Positions 49,400 through 57,767 of a DNA stretch of 64,000 bases are shown piece after piece. Below the pieces are notes generated by a model that made no database searches, had not been told where the DNA came from, and saw only the letters and a program-made list of their open reading frames with translations. The stretch lies in assembly GCF_013249045.1 (NCBI RefSeq), contig NZ_JABRWP010000002.1, positions 248,001 to 312,000 of the forward strand, written 5' to 3'. How positions within the stretch are numbered: the first letter of the stretch is position 1; the number at the start of each line of letters is the position of its first letter. A program made the position numbers and the translations under genes. The stretch is from Winogradskyella eckloniae. GTDB taxonomy: Bacteria; Bacteroidota; Bacteroidia; Flavobacteriales; Flavobacteriaceae.

Positions 49400-50494
49400 A
49401 TGACAGAGCAAGACTTTATTCTTAAAAATTACAATGCTAATATAGATAACGGTTCCGTAAAATGGACTTCACCAAGTAATATAGCTTTGGTAAAGTATTG
49501 GGGAAAAAAGAAGCATCAAATTCCAGAAAATCCATCGATTAGTTTTACACTTTCAGATTGTAAAACAATCACTGAAATTACATATACAAAGAAGGATTCT
49601 AAAGGGTTTAGTTTTGATGTGTTTTTTGAAGGCAATAAAAATGAAGCGTTTAAACCTAAAATTCAAACTTTTTTTGAACGCATAGAAAGTTATATGCCAT
49701 TTTTAACGGCCTTTCATTTTAAAATTGAAACATCAAACACGTTTCCGCACAGTTCTGGTATAGCATCGTCTGCATCAGGAATGAGTGCAATAGCTTTGTG
49801 TTTAATGAGTATTGAAAAAAAACTCACAACTCAAGGTAATAGTACCAATGATCAAGCGTATTTTAATAAAAAAGCGTCCTTTTTAGCAAGGTTAGGATCA
49901 GGTAGTGCCTGCCGAAGTATTGAAGGCGAACTAGTAGTTTGGGGAAAAAATGATAGCGTTTCAAATAGTTCTGATTTATACGGAACCAAATTTGAAGCAG
50001 ATGTACATTCAGTTTTTAAAAATTATCAAGACACCATTTTATTGGTAGATAAAGGCGAAAAGCAAGTGAGTAGTACGGTTGGTCATCAATTAATGTATGG
50101 ACATCCATTTGCTGAGGAACGGTTTAAACAAGCGCATGTAAACATTGCAAATCTCAAAACGGTATTGGCGACTGGCGATTTAAATGAATTCATTAAAATA
50201 GTTGAGAGCGAAGCGTTAACCTTACATGCAATGATGATGACGAGTTTACCTTATTTTATACTAATGAAACCAAATACATTAGAAATTATTAATAAAATAT
50301 GGGCTTATAGAGCGCAAACAGATTCTAAGGTATGTTTTACGTTAGATGCAGGTGCAAATGTACATGTCTTATATCCAGAAAGTGAAAAGCAAAATGTTAT
50401 CGAATTTATTAAAAATGAATTGGTAACCTATTGCCAGAATGGACATTACATATGTGATCAAATTGGGCAAGGTGCAAACCAAATACAATTATAA
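49400..50494 (+). CDS. mvaD: Diphosphomevalonate decarboxylase
   Basis: This 364-residue GHMP-superfamily enzyme makes isopentenyl diphosphate from mevalonate diphosphate. Motifs: SPSNIALVKYWGKK (substrate-binding, start of the GHMP fold), SISFTLSD, the ATP loop HSSGIASSASGMSAIALCL (core SSGIASSASG), and ARLGSGSACRSIEGELVVWG (core GSGSACRS). The catalytic Asp is in FTLDAGANVHVLYP. It sits directly before a mevalonate kinase, showing that this bacterium uses the mevalonate route to isoprenoids. Confidence 0.94.
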   Translation: MTEQDFILKNYNANIDNGSVKWTSPSNIALVKYWGKKKHQIPENPSISFTLSDCKTITEITYTKKDSKGFSFDVFFEGNKNEAFKPKIQTFFERIESYMPFLTAFHFKIETSNTFPHSSGIASSASGMSAIALCLMSIEKKLTTQGNSTNDQAYFNKKASFLARLGSGSACRSIEGELVVWGKNDSVSNSSDLYGTKFEADVHSVFKNYQDTILLVDKGEKQVSSTVGHQLMYGHPFAEERFKQAHVNIANLKTVLATGDLNEFIKIVESEALTLHAMMMTSLPYFILMKPNTLEIINKIWAYRAQTDSKVCFTLDAGANVHVLYPESEKQNVIEFIKNELVTYCQNGHYICDQIGQGANQIQL

Positions 50495-50498
50495 TACG

Positions 50499-50506
50499 TA
50501 TATTTG
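50499..50506 (+). promoter_or_regulatory. Putative -7 box before mevalonate kinase
   Basis: TATATTTG matches TAnnTTTG and lies 23 bp before the kinase ATG, immediately after the mvaD stop. No -33 element is evident. Confidence 0.35.
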
Positions 50507-50528
50507 TTAAAGTAATTGACAATACTAC

Positions 50529-51458
50529 ATGAAGGGACCACTATTTTATTCAAAGATTCTTTTATTTGGAGAATACGGAATCATCAAAGATTCTAAAGGC
50601 TTATCTATACCTTATAATTTTTATAATGGCGCATTAAAGATGGATGAAAATCCATCTAAAGAGGCTATAGATTCTAACGCAAGTTTAAAACGTTTTGTTC
50701 GTTATTTAGCTAAATTAGACAAAGACTTAGTATCGTTTGATATAGAAAAATTACAAAGCGATGTTGATGCTGGTATGTACTTTGATTCATCTATACCTCA
50801 AGGTTATGGCGTAGGAAGTAGTGGCGCATTAGTCGCAGCGATTTACGATAAGTATGCATCAGATAAGATTACTGTTTTAGAAAACCTTACACGAGAAAAG
50901 TTACTAAAGTTAAAGGCTATTTTTTCTGAAATTGAATCTTTCTTTCATGGTAAATCTTCTGGTTTAGATCCATTAAATAGCTATTTAAGCCTTCCTATTT
51001 TAATTAATTCTAAAGATAATATTGAAGCTACAGGTATTCCGTCGCAACAAACCGATGGAAAAGGTGCTGTGTTTTTATTAGACAGTGGCATTGTAGGTGA
51101 AACCGCTCCAATGGTTAGCATTTTTATGGAAAACATGAAGAATGAAGGGTTTCGTAGTATGCTAAAAGATCAATTTATTAAGCATACAGATGCTTGTGTA
51201 GATGATTTTCTAAAAGGAGATCTTAAGTCTTTATTTAAAAACACTAAGCAATTATCTAAGGTGGTGTTTAATAACTTTAAACCAATGATTCCGTCTCAGT
51301 TTCATGAGTTATGGAAAAAAGGAATTGAAACTAACGACTACTATTTAAAACTATGCGGTTCTGGTGGTGGTGGTTATATCCTTGGGTTTACTGAAAACAT
51401 TGAAAAGGCTAAAGAAGCTTTAAAAGGACAAAAATTAGAGATTGTTTATAATTTCTAA
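50529..51458 (+). CDS. mvk: Mevalonate kinase (GHMP family)
   Basis: This 309-residue protein phosphorylates mevalonate at the 5-OH. It opens with FYSKILLFGEYGIIKDSKGLSIPY (core KILLFGEYGII, the GHMP start), has the ATP loop IPQGYGVGSSGALVAAIYD (core PQGYGVGSSGAL), FFHGKSSGLDPLNSY (catalytic Asp region), and the C-terminal LCGSGGGGYILGFT glycine loop. The Bacteroidetes form is divergent from animal and archaeal kinases, which fits the modest motif match. Phosphomevalonate kinase is not in the window. Confidence 0.87.
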   Translation: MKGPLFYSKILLFGEYGIIKDSKGLSIPYNFYNGALKMDENPSKEAIDSNASLKRFVRYLAKLDKDLVSFDIEKLQSDVDAGMYFDSSIPQGYGVGSSGALVAAIYDKYASDKITVLENLTREKLLKLKAIFSEIESFFHGKSSGLDPLNSYLSLPILINSKDNIEATGIPSQQTDGKGAVFLLDSGIVGETAPMVSIFMENMKNEGFRSMLKDQFIKHTDACVDDFLKGDLKSLFKNTKQLSKVVFNNFKPMIPSQFHELWKKGIETNDYYLKLCGSGGGGYILGFTENIEKAKEALKGQKLEIVYNF

Positions 51459-51543
51459 TTTTCAATGTTAAATATGCAAAGTCCAACTTAATTTTACTAA
51501 GTGTGTTTTAGGGTATTTTGACAGAAATTTGCGCAGTGAAACC

Positions 51544-52446
51544 ATGTTATCTAGACGGCAGAAACACATATTAATAAAATTTTTCAGCCTATTTTCAGTA
51601 GTTAGAGGTTATAATATTTTAGTCGTTGTTGTTGCACAATATTTGGCTTCAGTTTACATTTTTGCACATTACAAACCTTTAAAATCCGTTTTATTAGATG
51701 TCAATCTACTAATGTTGGTGTTAGCGTCTACCGCAACAATTGCTTCTGGGTATATTATCAATAATTTTTATGACTCCGAAAAAGATTTAATAAACAAGCC
51801 TAGAAAATCTATGTTAGATAGGTTAGTGAGTCAAAATACCAAATTATCGTTCTACTTTATTTTAAATTTTTTAGCTGTTGTTTTTGCCAGTTATGTGTCC
51901 TTTAAAGCAGTTTTGTTTTTTGCCTTATATATTTTTGCTATTTGGTTGTATTCGCATCGTTTAAAAAAACAACCTATAGTTGGTAATTTAGTATCTGCAA
52001 TATTAACGGTTACGCCGTTTTTTGTTCTTTTTATATATTATAAAAATTTTGAAAGAGTCGTTTTTGCACATGGCGTCTTTTTGTTTTTAATAGTGTCCAT
52101 GAGAGAACTCACAAAAGATCTAGAAAACTTAAAAGGCGATTTGGCATTAAATTATAGAACCGTTCCCGTGGTTTATGGAGAACAAGTATCAAAACGTATG
52201 CTTACCGTTGTCGGTGTATTTACAATTATATCAGCATTATTGCTCATTAGTTTTTTTAAAATAGGGCATATGTATTATTACTTTTACCTAAGTATAGTGT
52301 TATTACTCATCTACTTTATCATATTACTAAAATCTAATAAGAAGCCACATTACTTAATTTTACATAATATTTTAAAATTTATTATTGTTGTTGGTATATT
52401 TTCCATTTTATTAATAGATGTCTCTGTAGTCTTAAATCGTATATAA
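51544..52446 (+). CDS. UbiA-family prenyltransferase
   Basis: This membrane protein has about eight hydrophobic spans. The first prenyl-diphosphate motif is NNFYDSEKDLINKPRKSML (D..xxD), the second is MRELTKDLENLKGDL (D..xxxD). Bacteroidetes members are often labelled geranylgeranylglycerol-phosphate geranylgeranyltransferase-like, but menaquinone- or heme-type UbiA functions cannot be excluded. The gene directly follows the two mevalonate-pathway genes and ends one base before the next ATG. ATG at 51544 is preferred; an in-frame TTG at 51529 would add five residues. Confidence 0.85.
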   Translation: MLSRRQKHILIKFFSLFSVVRGYNILVVVVAQYLASVYIFAHYKPLKSVLLDVNLLMLVLASTATIASGYIINNFYDSEKDLINKPRKSMLDRLVSQNTKLSFYFILNFLAVVFASYVSFKAVLFFALYIFAIWLYSHRLKKQPIVGNLVSAILTVTPFFVLFIYYKNFERVVFAHGVFLFLIVSMRELTKDLENLKGDLALNYRTVPVVYGEQVSKRMLTVVGVFTIISALLLISFFKIGHMYYYFYLSIVLLLIYFIILLKSNKKPHYLILHNILKFIIVVGIFSILLIDVSVVLNRI

Positions 52447-53394
52447 ATGAATAATACTTTAAAAATAGCGATGGCTCAAATTGCGCCAGTTTGGTTAGAT
52501 AAAAGTGCAACATTGCTCAAAGTTAAAACGGCAATTGAAGAAGCTGCAAAGGAACACTGTGAACTTATTGTTTTTGGTGAAGCTTTATTACCAGGTTATC
52601 CGTTTTGGTTGGCCTTAACCGAAGGAGCAGCATGGGATAAAACGGTAAACAAAGAATTGCATGCGCATTACGTAAGAAACTCTATTTGTATAGAACATGG
52701 TGAATTAGACGTTGTATGCCAACTAGCGAGACGTCACAAAATAGCAATATACCTTGGTATCATAGAACGGCCAACAGATAGAGGAGGTCATAGTATCTAT
52801 GCCTCATTAGTGTATATTGATAACAAAGGCGAAATACAATCTGTTCATAGAAAATTACAACCCACTTATGATGAACGCCTCACTTGGGCACCAGGTGATG
52901 GTAACGGATTACGTGTACATAAGTTAAAAGACTTTACAGTTGGAGGTCTTAATTGTTGGGAAAACTGGATGCCATTACCACGAACCGCATTGTATGGACA
53001 AGGTGAAAATTTACACATTGCTGTATGGCCAGGTAGTGATCACAATACTAAAGATATTACTCGTTTTATAGCAAAAGAATCTAGGTCTTATGTCGTTTCA
53101 GTGTCTAGTTTAATGTCTACAGCAGATTTCTCAAAGGATACACCACATAGAGATGCAATTTTAAACAAAGCACCAAAAATTCTAGCTAATGGCGGAAGCT
53201 GTATTGCAGGTCCTGATGGTGAGTGGATTGTAGAGCCTGTTTTACATAAAGAAGGTTTAATAATTCAATCAATAGATTTTAATAGAGTTTTAGAAGAACG
53301 TCAAAATTTTGATCCAGTTGGACACTATTCCAGACCAGATGTTACCAAGCTTACCGTAAATAGAGAACGACAAACAACTGTAGAAATTAAGTAG
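52447..53394 (+). CDS. Nitrilase-superfamily carbon-nitrogen hydrolase
   Basis: This 315-residue enzyme has the Glu-Lys-Cys triad of nitrilases: E45 (VFGEALLPGYPFW), K136 (HRKLQPTYDER) and C170 (GGLNCWENWMPL). The LNCWEN and RTALYGQGENLHIAVWPG segments (core GENLHIAVWPG) are those of true nitrilase/cyanide-hydratase branch 1, so hydrolysis of an organic nitrile to acid and ammonia is the closest match. The ATG follows the UbiA stop immediately. Its link to isoprenoid genes is positional only. Confidence 0.9.
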   Translation: MNNTLKIAMAQIAPVWLDKSATLLKVKTAIEEAAKEHCELIVFGEALLPGYPFWLALTEGAAWDKTVNKELHAHYVRNSICIEHGELDVVCQLARRHKIAIYLGIIERPTDRGGHSIYASLVYIDNKGEIQSVHRKLQPTYDERLTWAPGDGNGLRVHKLKDFTVGGLNCWENWMPLPRTALYGQGENLHIAVWPGSDHNTKDITRFIAKESRSYVVSVSSLMSTADFSKDTPHRDAILNKAPKILANGGSCIAGPDGEWIVEPVLHKEGLIIQSIDFNRVLEERQNFDPVGHYSRPDVTKLTVNRERQTTVEIK

Positions 53395-53413
53395 TTAATA
53401 TCAACTATTGTTA

Positions 53414-53421
53414 TACCTTTG
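53414..53421 (+). promoter_or_regulatory. Putative -7 box of RluB-like gene
   Basis: TACCTTTG matches TAnnTTTG, 15 bp before the ATG at 53436. A -33 TTG is not obvious, but GCAAAAAG after the box is common downstream in this group. Confidence 0.4.
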
Positions 53422-53435
53422 CAAAAAGTTAAAAC

Positions 53436-54278
53436 ATGAGCAGAAATCAAGATAGCAAAGGCAAAGGGAAAACTTCAGGAAGAGGAAATGCTAATAGCAA
53501 AAACAAAAGTTATGCTAGAGGAAACGCTCCTTTTAAAAAGAAACCAAAAGCTGCAAAGCAAGGAACAAATTCTGATGAAATCAGATTAAATAAATATATC
53601 GCCAATTCTGGTATGTGTTCGCGTAGAGAAGCTGATGAAAATATAGCCATTGGTTTAGTAAGTGTTAACGGAAAAATTGTAACCGAAATGGGTTACAAAG
53701 TTAAACGTACAGACGAAGTAAAGTTTGACGGACAACGAATTACTCCAGAAGCTAAAGTGTACGTTTTACTAAACAAACCTAAAGGATTTGCTACGACAAC
53801 AGCAGAAGGAAAAGGCCGAACAGTTATGGACTTAGTCGCCAATGCAACTAATGCAAATATTAAACCTATTGGTCGATTAGGAAGAAATTCTTTAGGCTTA
53901 TTGTTGTTTACAAATGATGATAAAGTGGTTCAGAAATTCACTAATTCTAAAAATGGTGTTGCGCGATTGTTTCAGGTAGAATTAGATAAAAACTTAAAAT
54001 TCGAAGATTTAAAAAGAATTCAAGAAGGGTTTAAGGTTGATGGAAAACTAGTGGCTGTGGAAGAGATTAGTTACATACAAGATGAGTCTAAAAATCAAGT
54101 AGGCATTAAGATTAAAAATACCGGAAATACCATTCTTCGTACTATTTTTGACCATTTTAACTATGATATTGTAAAAATAGATTGTGTGGCTATTGGTCAT
54201 TTAACCAAAAAGGATATTCCTCGTGGTCATTGGAAACATCTTACAGAGCAAGAGGTTAACACGTTAAAAATGATATAA
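53436..54278 (+). CDS. RluB/RsuA-like protein lacking the catalytic Asp
   Basis: Residues 1-45 are a basic low-complexity extension (GKGKTSGRGNAN, FKKKPKAAK). Residues 49-98 form an S4 RNA-binding domain (LNKYIANSGMCSRREADE). The pseudouridine synthase domain follows: YVLLNKPKGFATTT and PIGRLGRNSLGLLLFTND. In active members this second motif reads GRLD with the catalytic Asp; here the position is G149. A later region that is GxNRxVRR in active enzymes reads GNTILRTIF. The C-terminal IPRGHWKHLTEQEV is conserved. Loss of both conserved elements argues against 23S rRNA pseudouridylation; RNA binding may remain. It has a promoter-like box. Confidence 0.85.
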   Translation: MSRNQDSKGKGKTSGRGNANSKNKSYARGNAPFKKKPKAAKQGTNSDEIRLNKYIANSGMCSRREADENIAIGLVSVNGKIVTEMGYKVKRTDEVKFDGQRITPEAKVYVLLNKPKGFATTTAEGKGRTVMDLVANATNANIKPIGRLGRNSLGLLLFTNDDKVVQKFTNSKNGVARLFQVELDKNLKFEDLKRIQEGFKVDGKLVAVEEISYIQDESKNQVGIKIKNTGNTILRTIFDHFNYDIVKIDCVAIGHLTKKDIPRGHWKHLTEQEVNTLKMI

Positions 54279-54282
54279 GCGT

Positions 54283-55305
54283 TTAGTCTTCTACTTTAAA
54301 TGTATAGGTAGATATTAAGTGCTCTTCTAGATATAAGTGTACATCATAAAAACCTTTTTTTGTAAATTGATGTTCTATTTTTAAGGTAGAATTTAGAACA
54401 GAAATAGGCATAGGTATAATGTTTTCAATGCTTGTGCCATTATCAATTTTAAATACAACATCCTTAGGTTGAATCGGTTTTTTAAGTTGATATTCAAACC
54501 GAACATGTTCAAAACGCTTAATAGTTTGATGCATTTGTTTAGGAAGCGTATGTTGATCTAAACTTTCATAGGCTTTGCCATAAATGATTGGCGCTGCTAA
54601 AAATGCATTAAACGTAGGCGCATTATCTTCTAAAAGCGACCATTTTGCTTCAACCGGAAAATGATTAACTGCAAACAGTTTTGGTTCAGCTAAAAAGAAA
54701 CCATCGTTGTATTGAAAGCTAAAATGATTTGTCTTTGGGTTAGGAATTCCACTAGCCCAAGTGGGATCGCATAAGTACCATTTCTTATTGAGTTTTACGG
54801 CATTCCACGAATGATTGGGTAGGTCTAATGTTTCAATATTTGTTGTGCTTACTCTTCCGTAACCTTGAATAATGTTGCATTCTATGTTGGCTAGTTTGGC
54901 TAGTTCTCTCACTAAGTAAGCGTAACCCGTACAAATTGTAGTGTTATTTTTAAGTAATTTTTTAAACAGCTTTTTTTTGAAGTTTTTATTCCAATTTTTA
55001 AGTTTTATACTATCATTTTTAAAACGATGACGTTGGTGTTTGTTTCTTAAATACAAACTATAATTATTTGAAATATTATGACAAACCCAAAAGTAAATAG
55101 CTCTAAATTTTTCAGCATCTGTGTCTAAATTACACGTCAGTTGATAAGCTAATTTTGGTAAATTATAAAGCCCTTCATTGTTGTAAGACAAAGCTATGCT
55201 ATCTGCTTTTTTAAAATCTATATGATTAAAATCAGAGATTTGTGCAAAAGAATGTTTCGCAATAATGAAGAGCAATATATTTACAATCGTTTTTAAATAA
55301 CGCAT
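54283..55305 (-). CDS. Secreted transglutaminase-like protein
   Basis: A signal peptide ends near residue 21 (AKHSFAQ). The transglutaminase-like core has C125 (TTICTGYAYLVREL), H165 (LPNHSWNAVKL) and D180 (WYLCDPTWASG), the full catalytic triad and order of the protease-like TG fold. Flanking sequence is rich in basic residues (NWNKNFKKKLFKKLL). It probably acts in the periplasm as a peptidase or amide hydrolase, since most bacterial members of this superfamily are not crosslinkers. The substrate is unknown. It starts 38 bp after the carboxypeptidase-regulatory-like gene, making an operon plausible. Confidence 0.86.
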   Translation of the reverse strand: MRYLKTIVNILLFIIAKHSFAQISDFNHIDFKKADSIALSYNNEGLYNLPKLAYQLTCNLDTDAEKFRAIYFWVCHNISNNYSLYLRNKHQRHRFKNDSIKLKNWNKNFKKKLFKKLLKNNTTICTGYAYLVRELAKLANIECNIIQGYGRVSTTNIETLDLPNHSWNAVKLNKKWYLCDPTWASGIPNPKTNHFSFQYNDGFFLAEPKLFAVNHFPVEAKWSLLEDNAPTFNAFLAAPIIYGKAYESLDQHTLPKQMHQTIKRFEHVRFEYQLKKPIQPKDVVFKIDNGTSIENIIPMPISVLNSTLKIEHQFTKKGFYDVHLYLEEHLISTYTFKVED

Positions 55306-55342
55306 CTAAGTATTGGACCAATGATGTTTATGGATGTTGTAA

Positions 55343-55777
55343 TTAATCCTTTCGTTTAGATTTGTATGGTTTACCAGTATCTAAGGTGCCAATCATAGTT
55401 ACATCATCTAAAGTTAATTTTACAGTAATAAACGAAGTGTCTTCTTTTATTTCTACTTTTTGAGTTTCATAACCGATGTAACTAAAAAGTAAAACATCGC
55501 CTACATTTAATTTTTTAGGAAATGTAAATTCGCCTTTTTCATTAGTTGTTGTGCCATTAACTGTGCCTTCTTGCACAATGTTTACACCAAGTAGCACATC
55601 TGTTTCGTCGCTAACGATGCCTTTAATTGTGCGTTCCTTTGTAATCGATTTCGAGTTGTTTTCGTTTTTAGTCTGAGAGAATGTAGGATGACTAACAAAC
55701 AAAGTAAGTATCAATAAACTAATAAAGCTAAAGGTTGTTAAATGTTTTTTTTGCGGTAATGTGACATGTTGTTTCAT
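55343..55777 (-). CDS. Stand-alone carboxypeptidase-regulatory-like domain protein
   Basis: This 144-residue protein has a signal peptide with hydrophobic core FISLLILTLFVSH and cleavage after TFSQ. The mature part is one carboxypeptidase-D regulatory-like beta-sandwich: KGIVSDETDVLLGVNIVQEG, core LLGVNIVQEG; TNEKGEFTFP and DVLLFSYIGYETQ. It is the same module found at the N-terminus of SusC-type receptors, but here without plug or barrel. It may interact with outer-membrane receptors or be a cut-down relic. A basic tail (KPYKSKRKD) follows. Confidence 0.85.
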   Translation of the reverse strand: MKQHVTLPQKKHLTTFSFISLLILTLFVSHPTFSQTKNENNSKSITKERTIKGIVSDETDVLLGVNIVQEGTVNGTTTNEKGEFTFPKKLNVGDVLLFSYIGYETQKVEIKEDTSFITVKLTLDDVTMIGTLDTGKPYKSKRKD

Positions 55778-55932
55778 AATATCTGTGTTTTGTTTTCTTC
55801 AAATCTAGATGTTATGCTTACAAGTTAATAATAGTTTTGAGTAACAGCAACCTATGAGTTCGTAAAGTCGTGTTTTTGGTAAGTGACGCGCTTCATGTAG
55901 TATGAACACGAGCTACGTTGTATTTAAAATTT

Positions 55933-55978
55933 TAAATAAAAAAAAGTACTCTCGTTACATTTAAAACTCGAGTACTTT
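55933..55978 (-). terminator. Terminator of thioredoxin-fold operon
   Basis: AAAGTACTC (55943-55951) pairs perfectly with GAGTACTTT (55970-55978) over an 18-nt loop. Read on the minus strand it runs into a tract of eight T. It lies 25 bp past the stop at 56004. Confidence 0.82.
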
Positions 55979-56003
55979 ACTATCAATCAATCAAATTTTC
56001 GTT

Positions 56004-56765
56004 TTACATGGTGCTTGCTTTTATAGGGCAACCAATGGCTTTTGTAAGGTTTGGACTTGGCTTTTCCCCTTTTTCTAATGCAGCAATGGCATCTTCAACG
56101 TATTTTACTTTTACGTTTTCTGGCGATTTAGCGTTGTCATCAATTGAGCCAATGTATTGTACTTTTCTTTCACTATCTAATAAAAATACATGAGGTGTTC
56201 TTACAGCACCATATTGAGGGTATATTTTTTGTCCTTCATCTACTAAATATACAAATGGAAAACCTTTGTCTTTTGCGCGTGTTTGCATTGCTGCAAAACC
56301 TTCTTTTTCATTTTCTGGACTATTAGGATTAATAGCAATAACAGAATAGCCTTTAGGTGCATATGCGTTGTGCAATTCTATTAAACGGTCTTCATAAAGT
56401 TTAGCAAAAGGACATTCGTTACAAGTAAAAGTGACTATATAACCTTTTGCATTGTCTATACTAGCTAATGAAACCATTTCACCATTGACGTTTTTAAGGT
56501 TAAAATCGGTTGCAACATCGCCAATTTTATAACCACCAATCTCTTCTAAAGTTTTAGTTTGTTCTGGGCCATGACCACCACCAGGAGGTGGTCCTTTTCT
56601 ATCGCCTTTTCCCTTTGGTGGATGTCCTTTTGGAGGATGACCATTAGGATCGTGTTTTTGGTTTTCAGTAATTGTTTCGGCAGAGTTACTAGCTTTGTCT
56701 TTACAAGATACTAGAGCAGTTGTGGATATAACAACAGCGGCTATGAATACACTTATTTTTTTCAT
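56004..56765 (-). CDS. Redoxin-fold lipoprotein with CNEC motif
   Basis: A lipoprotein signal ends at Cys21 (TTALVSC). Residues 35-68 form a linker rich in His, Pro and Gly (GHPPKGHPPKGKG, GPPPGGGHG), which could bind metal. The thioredoxin/peroxiredoxin-like domain (about 75-250) holds VTFTCNECPFAKLYEDRL with C115 and C118 in place of the usual CxxC of TlpA, then VIAINPNSPE and the cis-Pro region GAVRTPHVFLLD. Likely a periplasmic thiol-disulfide oxidoreductase or sensor-type redoxin. It follows the TlpA-like gene by 8 bp. Confidence 0.88.
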   Translation of the reverse strand: MKKISVFIAAVVISTTALVSCKDKASNSAETITENQKHDPNGHPPKGHPPKGKGDRKGPPPGGGHGPEQTKTLEEIGGYKIGDVATDFNLKNVNGEMVSLASIDNAKGYIVTFTCNECPFAKLYEDRLIELHNAYAPKGYSVIAINPNSPENEKEGFAAMQTRAKDKGFPFVYLVDEGQKIYPQYGAVRTPHVFLLDSERKVQYIGSIDDNAKSPENVKVKYVEDAIAALEKGEKPSPNLTKAIGCPIKASTM

Positions 56766-56773
56766 TCTATTTA

Positions 56774-57277
56774 TTAATTAAAGTTTTGGTAAATTTCGTT
56801 TTCTAAGTCGTTAATATTTTCAAAAGGGCGTTCGTAAAATAAACGTTTTTCATGGTTAAAGATTATTGTAAATGGAATAGCTCCCGACCAATTGGGATCT
56901 ATTTTGTCTATCCAAGTATTTGAGTCAGGATCATCTAATAGTACCACCTTTGTAGTAATATTTTGTTCTAATAAAAAGGGTTTAAGTTGTGTGTCAATGT
57001 CTTTAGGAAAATCTAGACTCACTAATAACAGTTCTATGTTTGCGTTTTTATTGGCGTATTCTTGTAAATATGGCAATTCCTTTACACAAGGTGCACACCA
57101 CATCGCCCAAAAATTCACAATAGTTATTTTGCTTTGTTCGGTATATAGTAATGGCTCTAATTCTTCAAAATTATATACAGGAACTTCTGAAATCTGAAGT
57201 TTTTTTGTAGAATCACATGAGGTGATAAAACAAATTATGAGCGTAAAAAGGAATAGTTTTTTAAGTGTAGTAATCAT
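56774..57277 (-). CDS. TlpA-family disulfide reductase lipoprotein
   Basis: A lipoprotein signal ends at Cys21 (CFITSC). The thioredoxin fold carries VNFWAMWCAPCVKELPYL with active-site C61 and C64, then VSLDFPKD and the cis-Pro loop WSGAIPFTIIFN. Length (167) is usual. It should keep periplasmic thiols reduced, for example in cytochrome c maturation or for the following redoxin. The next gene is 8 bp away on the same strand, so the two are an operon. Confidence 0.92.
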   Translation of the reverse strand: MITTLKKLFLFTLIICFITSCDSTKKLQISEVPVYNFEELEPLLYTEQSKITIVNFWAMWCAPCVKELPYLQEYANKNANIELLLVSLDFPKDIDTQLKPFLLEQNITTKVVLLDDPDSNTWIDKIDPNWSGAIPFTIIFNHEKRLFYERPFENINDLENEIYQNFN

Positions 57278-57442
57278 TAAATAGTATTATTCATTCATTA
57301 GACTTAGATTGAGGAAAAAAGTTTAATTGAATATATATTTATTTCAAAATTTATACTAACATGCAGTTTTGAGTCGTATTAAGACCATAAAATGAGGTGT
57401 TTAAAAAAAAATAAAAAATGTTTTTTTTATTAAAAAATAAAT

Positions 57443-57450
57443 TACATTTG
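57443..57450 (+). promoter_or_regulatory. Putative -7 box of the arginine decarboxylase transcript
   Basis: TACATTTG matches TAnnTTTG. It would give a leader of about 310 nt before arginine decarboxylase, including the small ORF at 57524. No -33 TTG is seen upstream. The stretch from 57278 to this box shows no other gene or recognised element. Confidence 0.4.
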
Positions 57451-57523
57451 CGGCGAAAATTGGTGTTAATTTAATTTAAGATTTTAAAGCCAGTTTTTAG
57501 CTGAACAATTGAAACATGTTTTT

Positions 57524-57676
57524 ATGTTCGGGCTTTTGAAAATTAGGAAGTCATATTCAAAAGCAGCTTATAGGTTAAGTAACCGAATTTTAGAGCTAAC
57601 TTCCGCTTCTGCGATAGCTGCTAGTCAGCATATTTATGGTTTTGTACCAACTACACAAAGCCAAATTCAGGTATGA
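57524..57676 (+). CDS. Candidate 50-residue small protein or leader ORF
   Basis: A 51-codon frame from ATG 57524 to TGA 57674-57676 begins MFGLLKIRKSYSKAAY and continues with RLSNRILELTSASAIAAS. The composition is protein-like: a basic amphipathic N-terminus, an alanine/serine-rich helix, no membrane span. Frame length exceeds chance expectation in this AT-rich intergenic region, although 50 codons is not conclusive. It lies 91 bp before arginine decarboxylase on the same strand and probably on the same transcript, so it may be a gene or a regulatory upstream ORF. No relative is recognised. Confidence 0.5.
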   Translation: MFGLLKIRKSYSKAAYRLSNRILELTSASAIAASQHIYGFVPTTQSQIQV

Positions 57677-57767
57677 TATAACGTAACCTTAACGGAGTTT
57701 TACGCATATATTTTTTAATTTACATACTTTAAGTCCCATACGTTGGGAATTTTATCATAATTACATC

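Noticed and set aside
57516..57539. A seven-codon upstream ORF starting at the ATG at 57516
   Set aside because: It is too short to support, and it overlaps the longer 50-codon frame that looks more protein-like.
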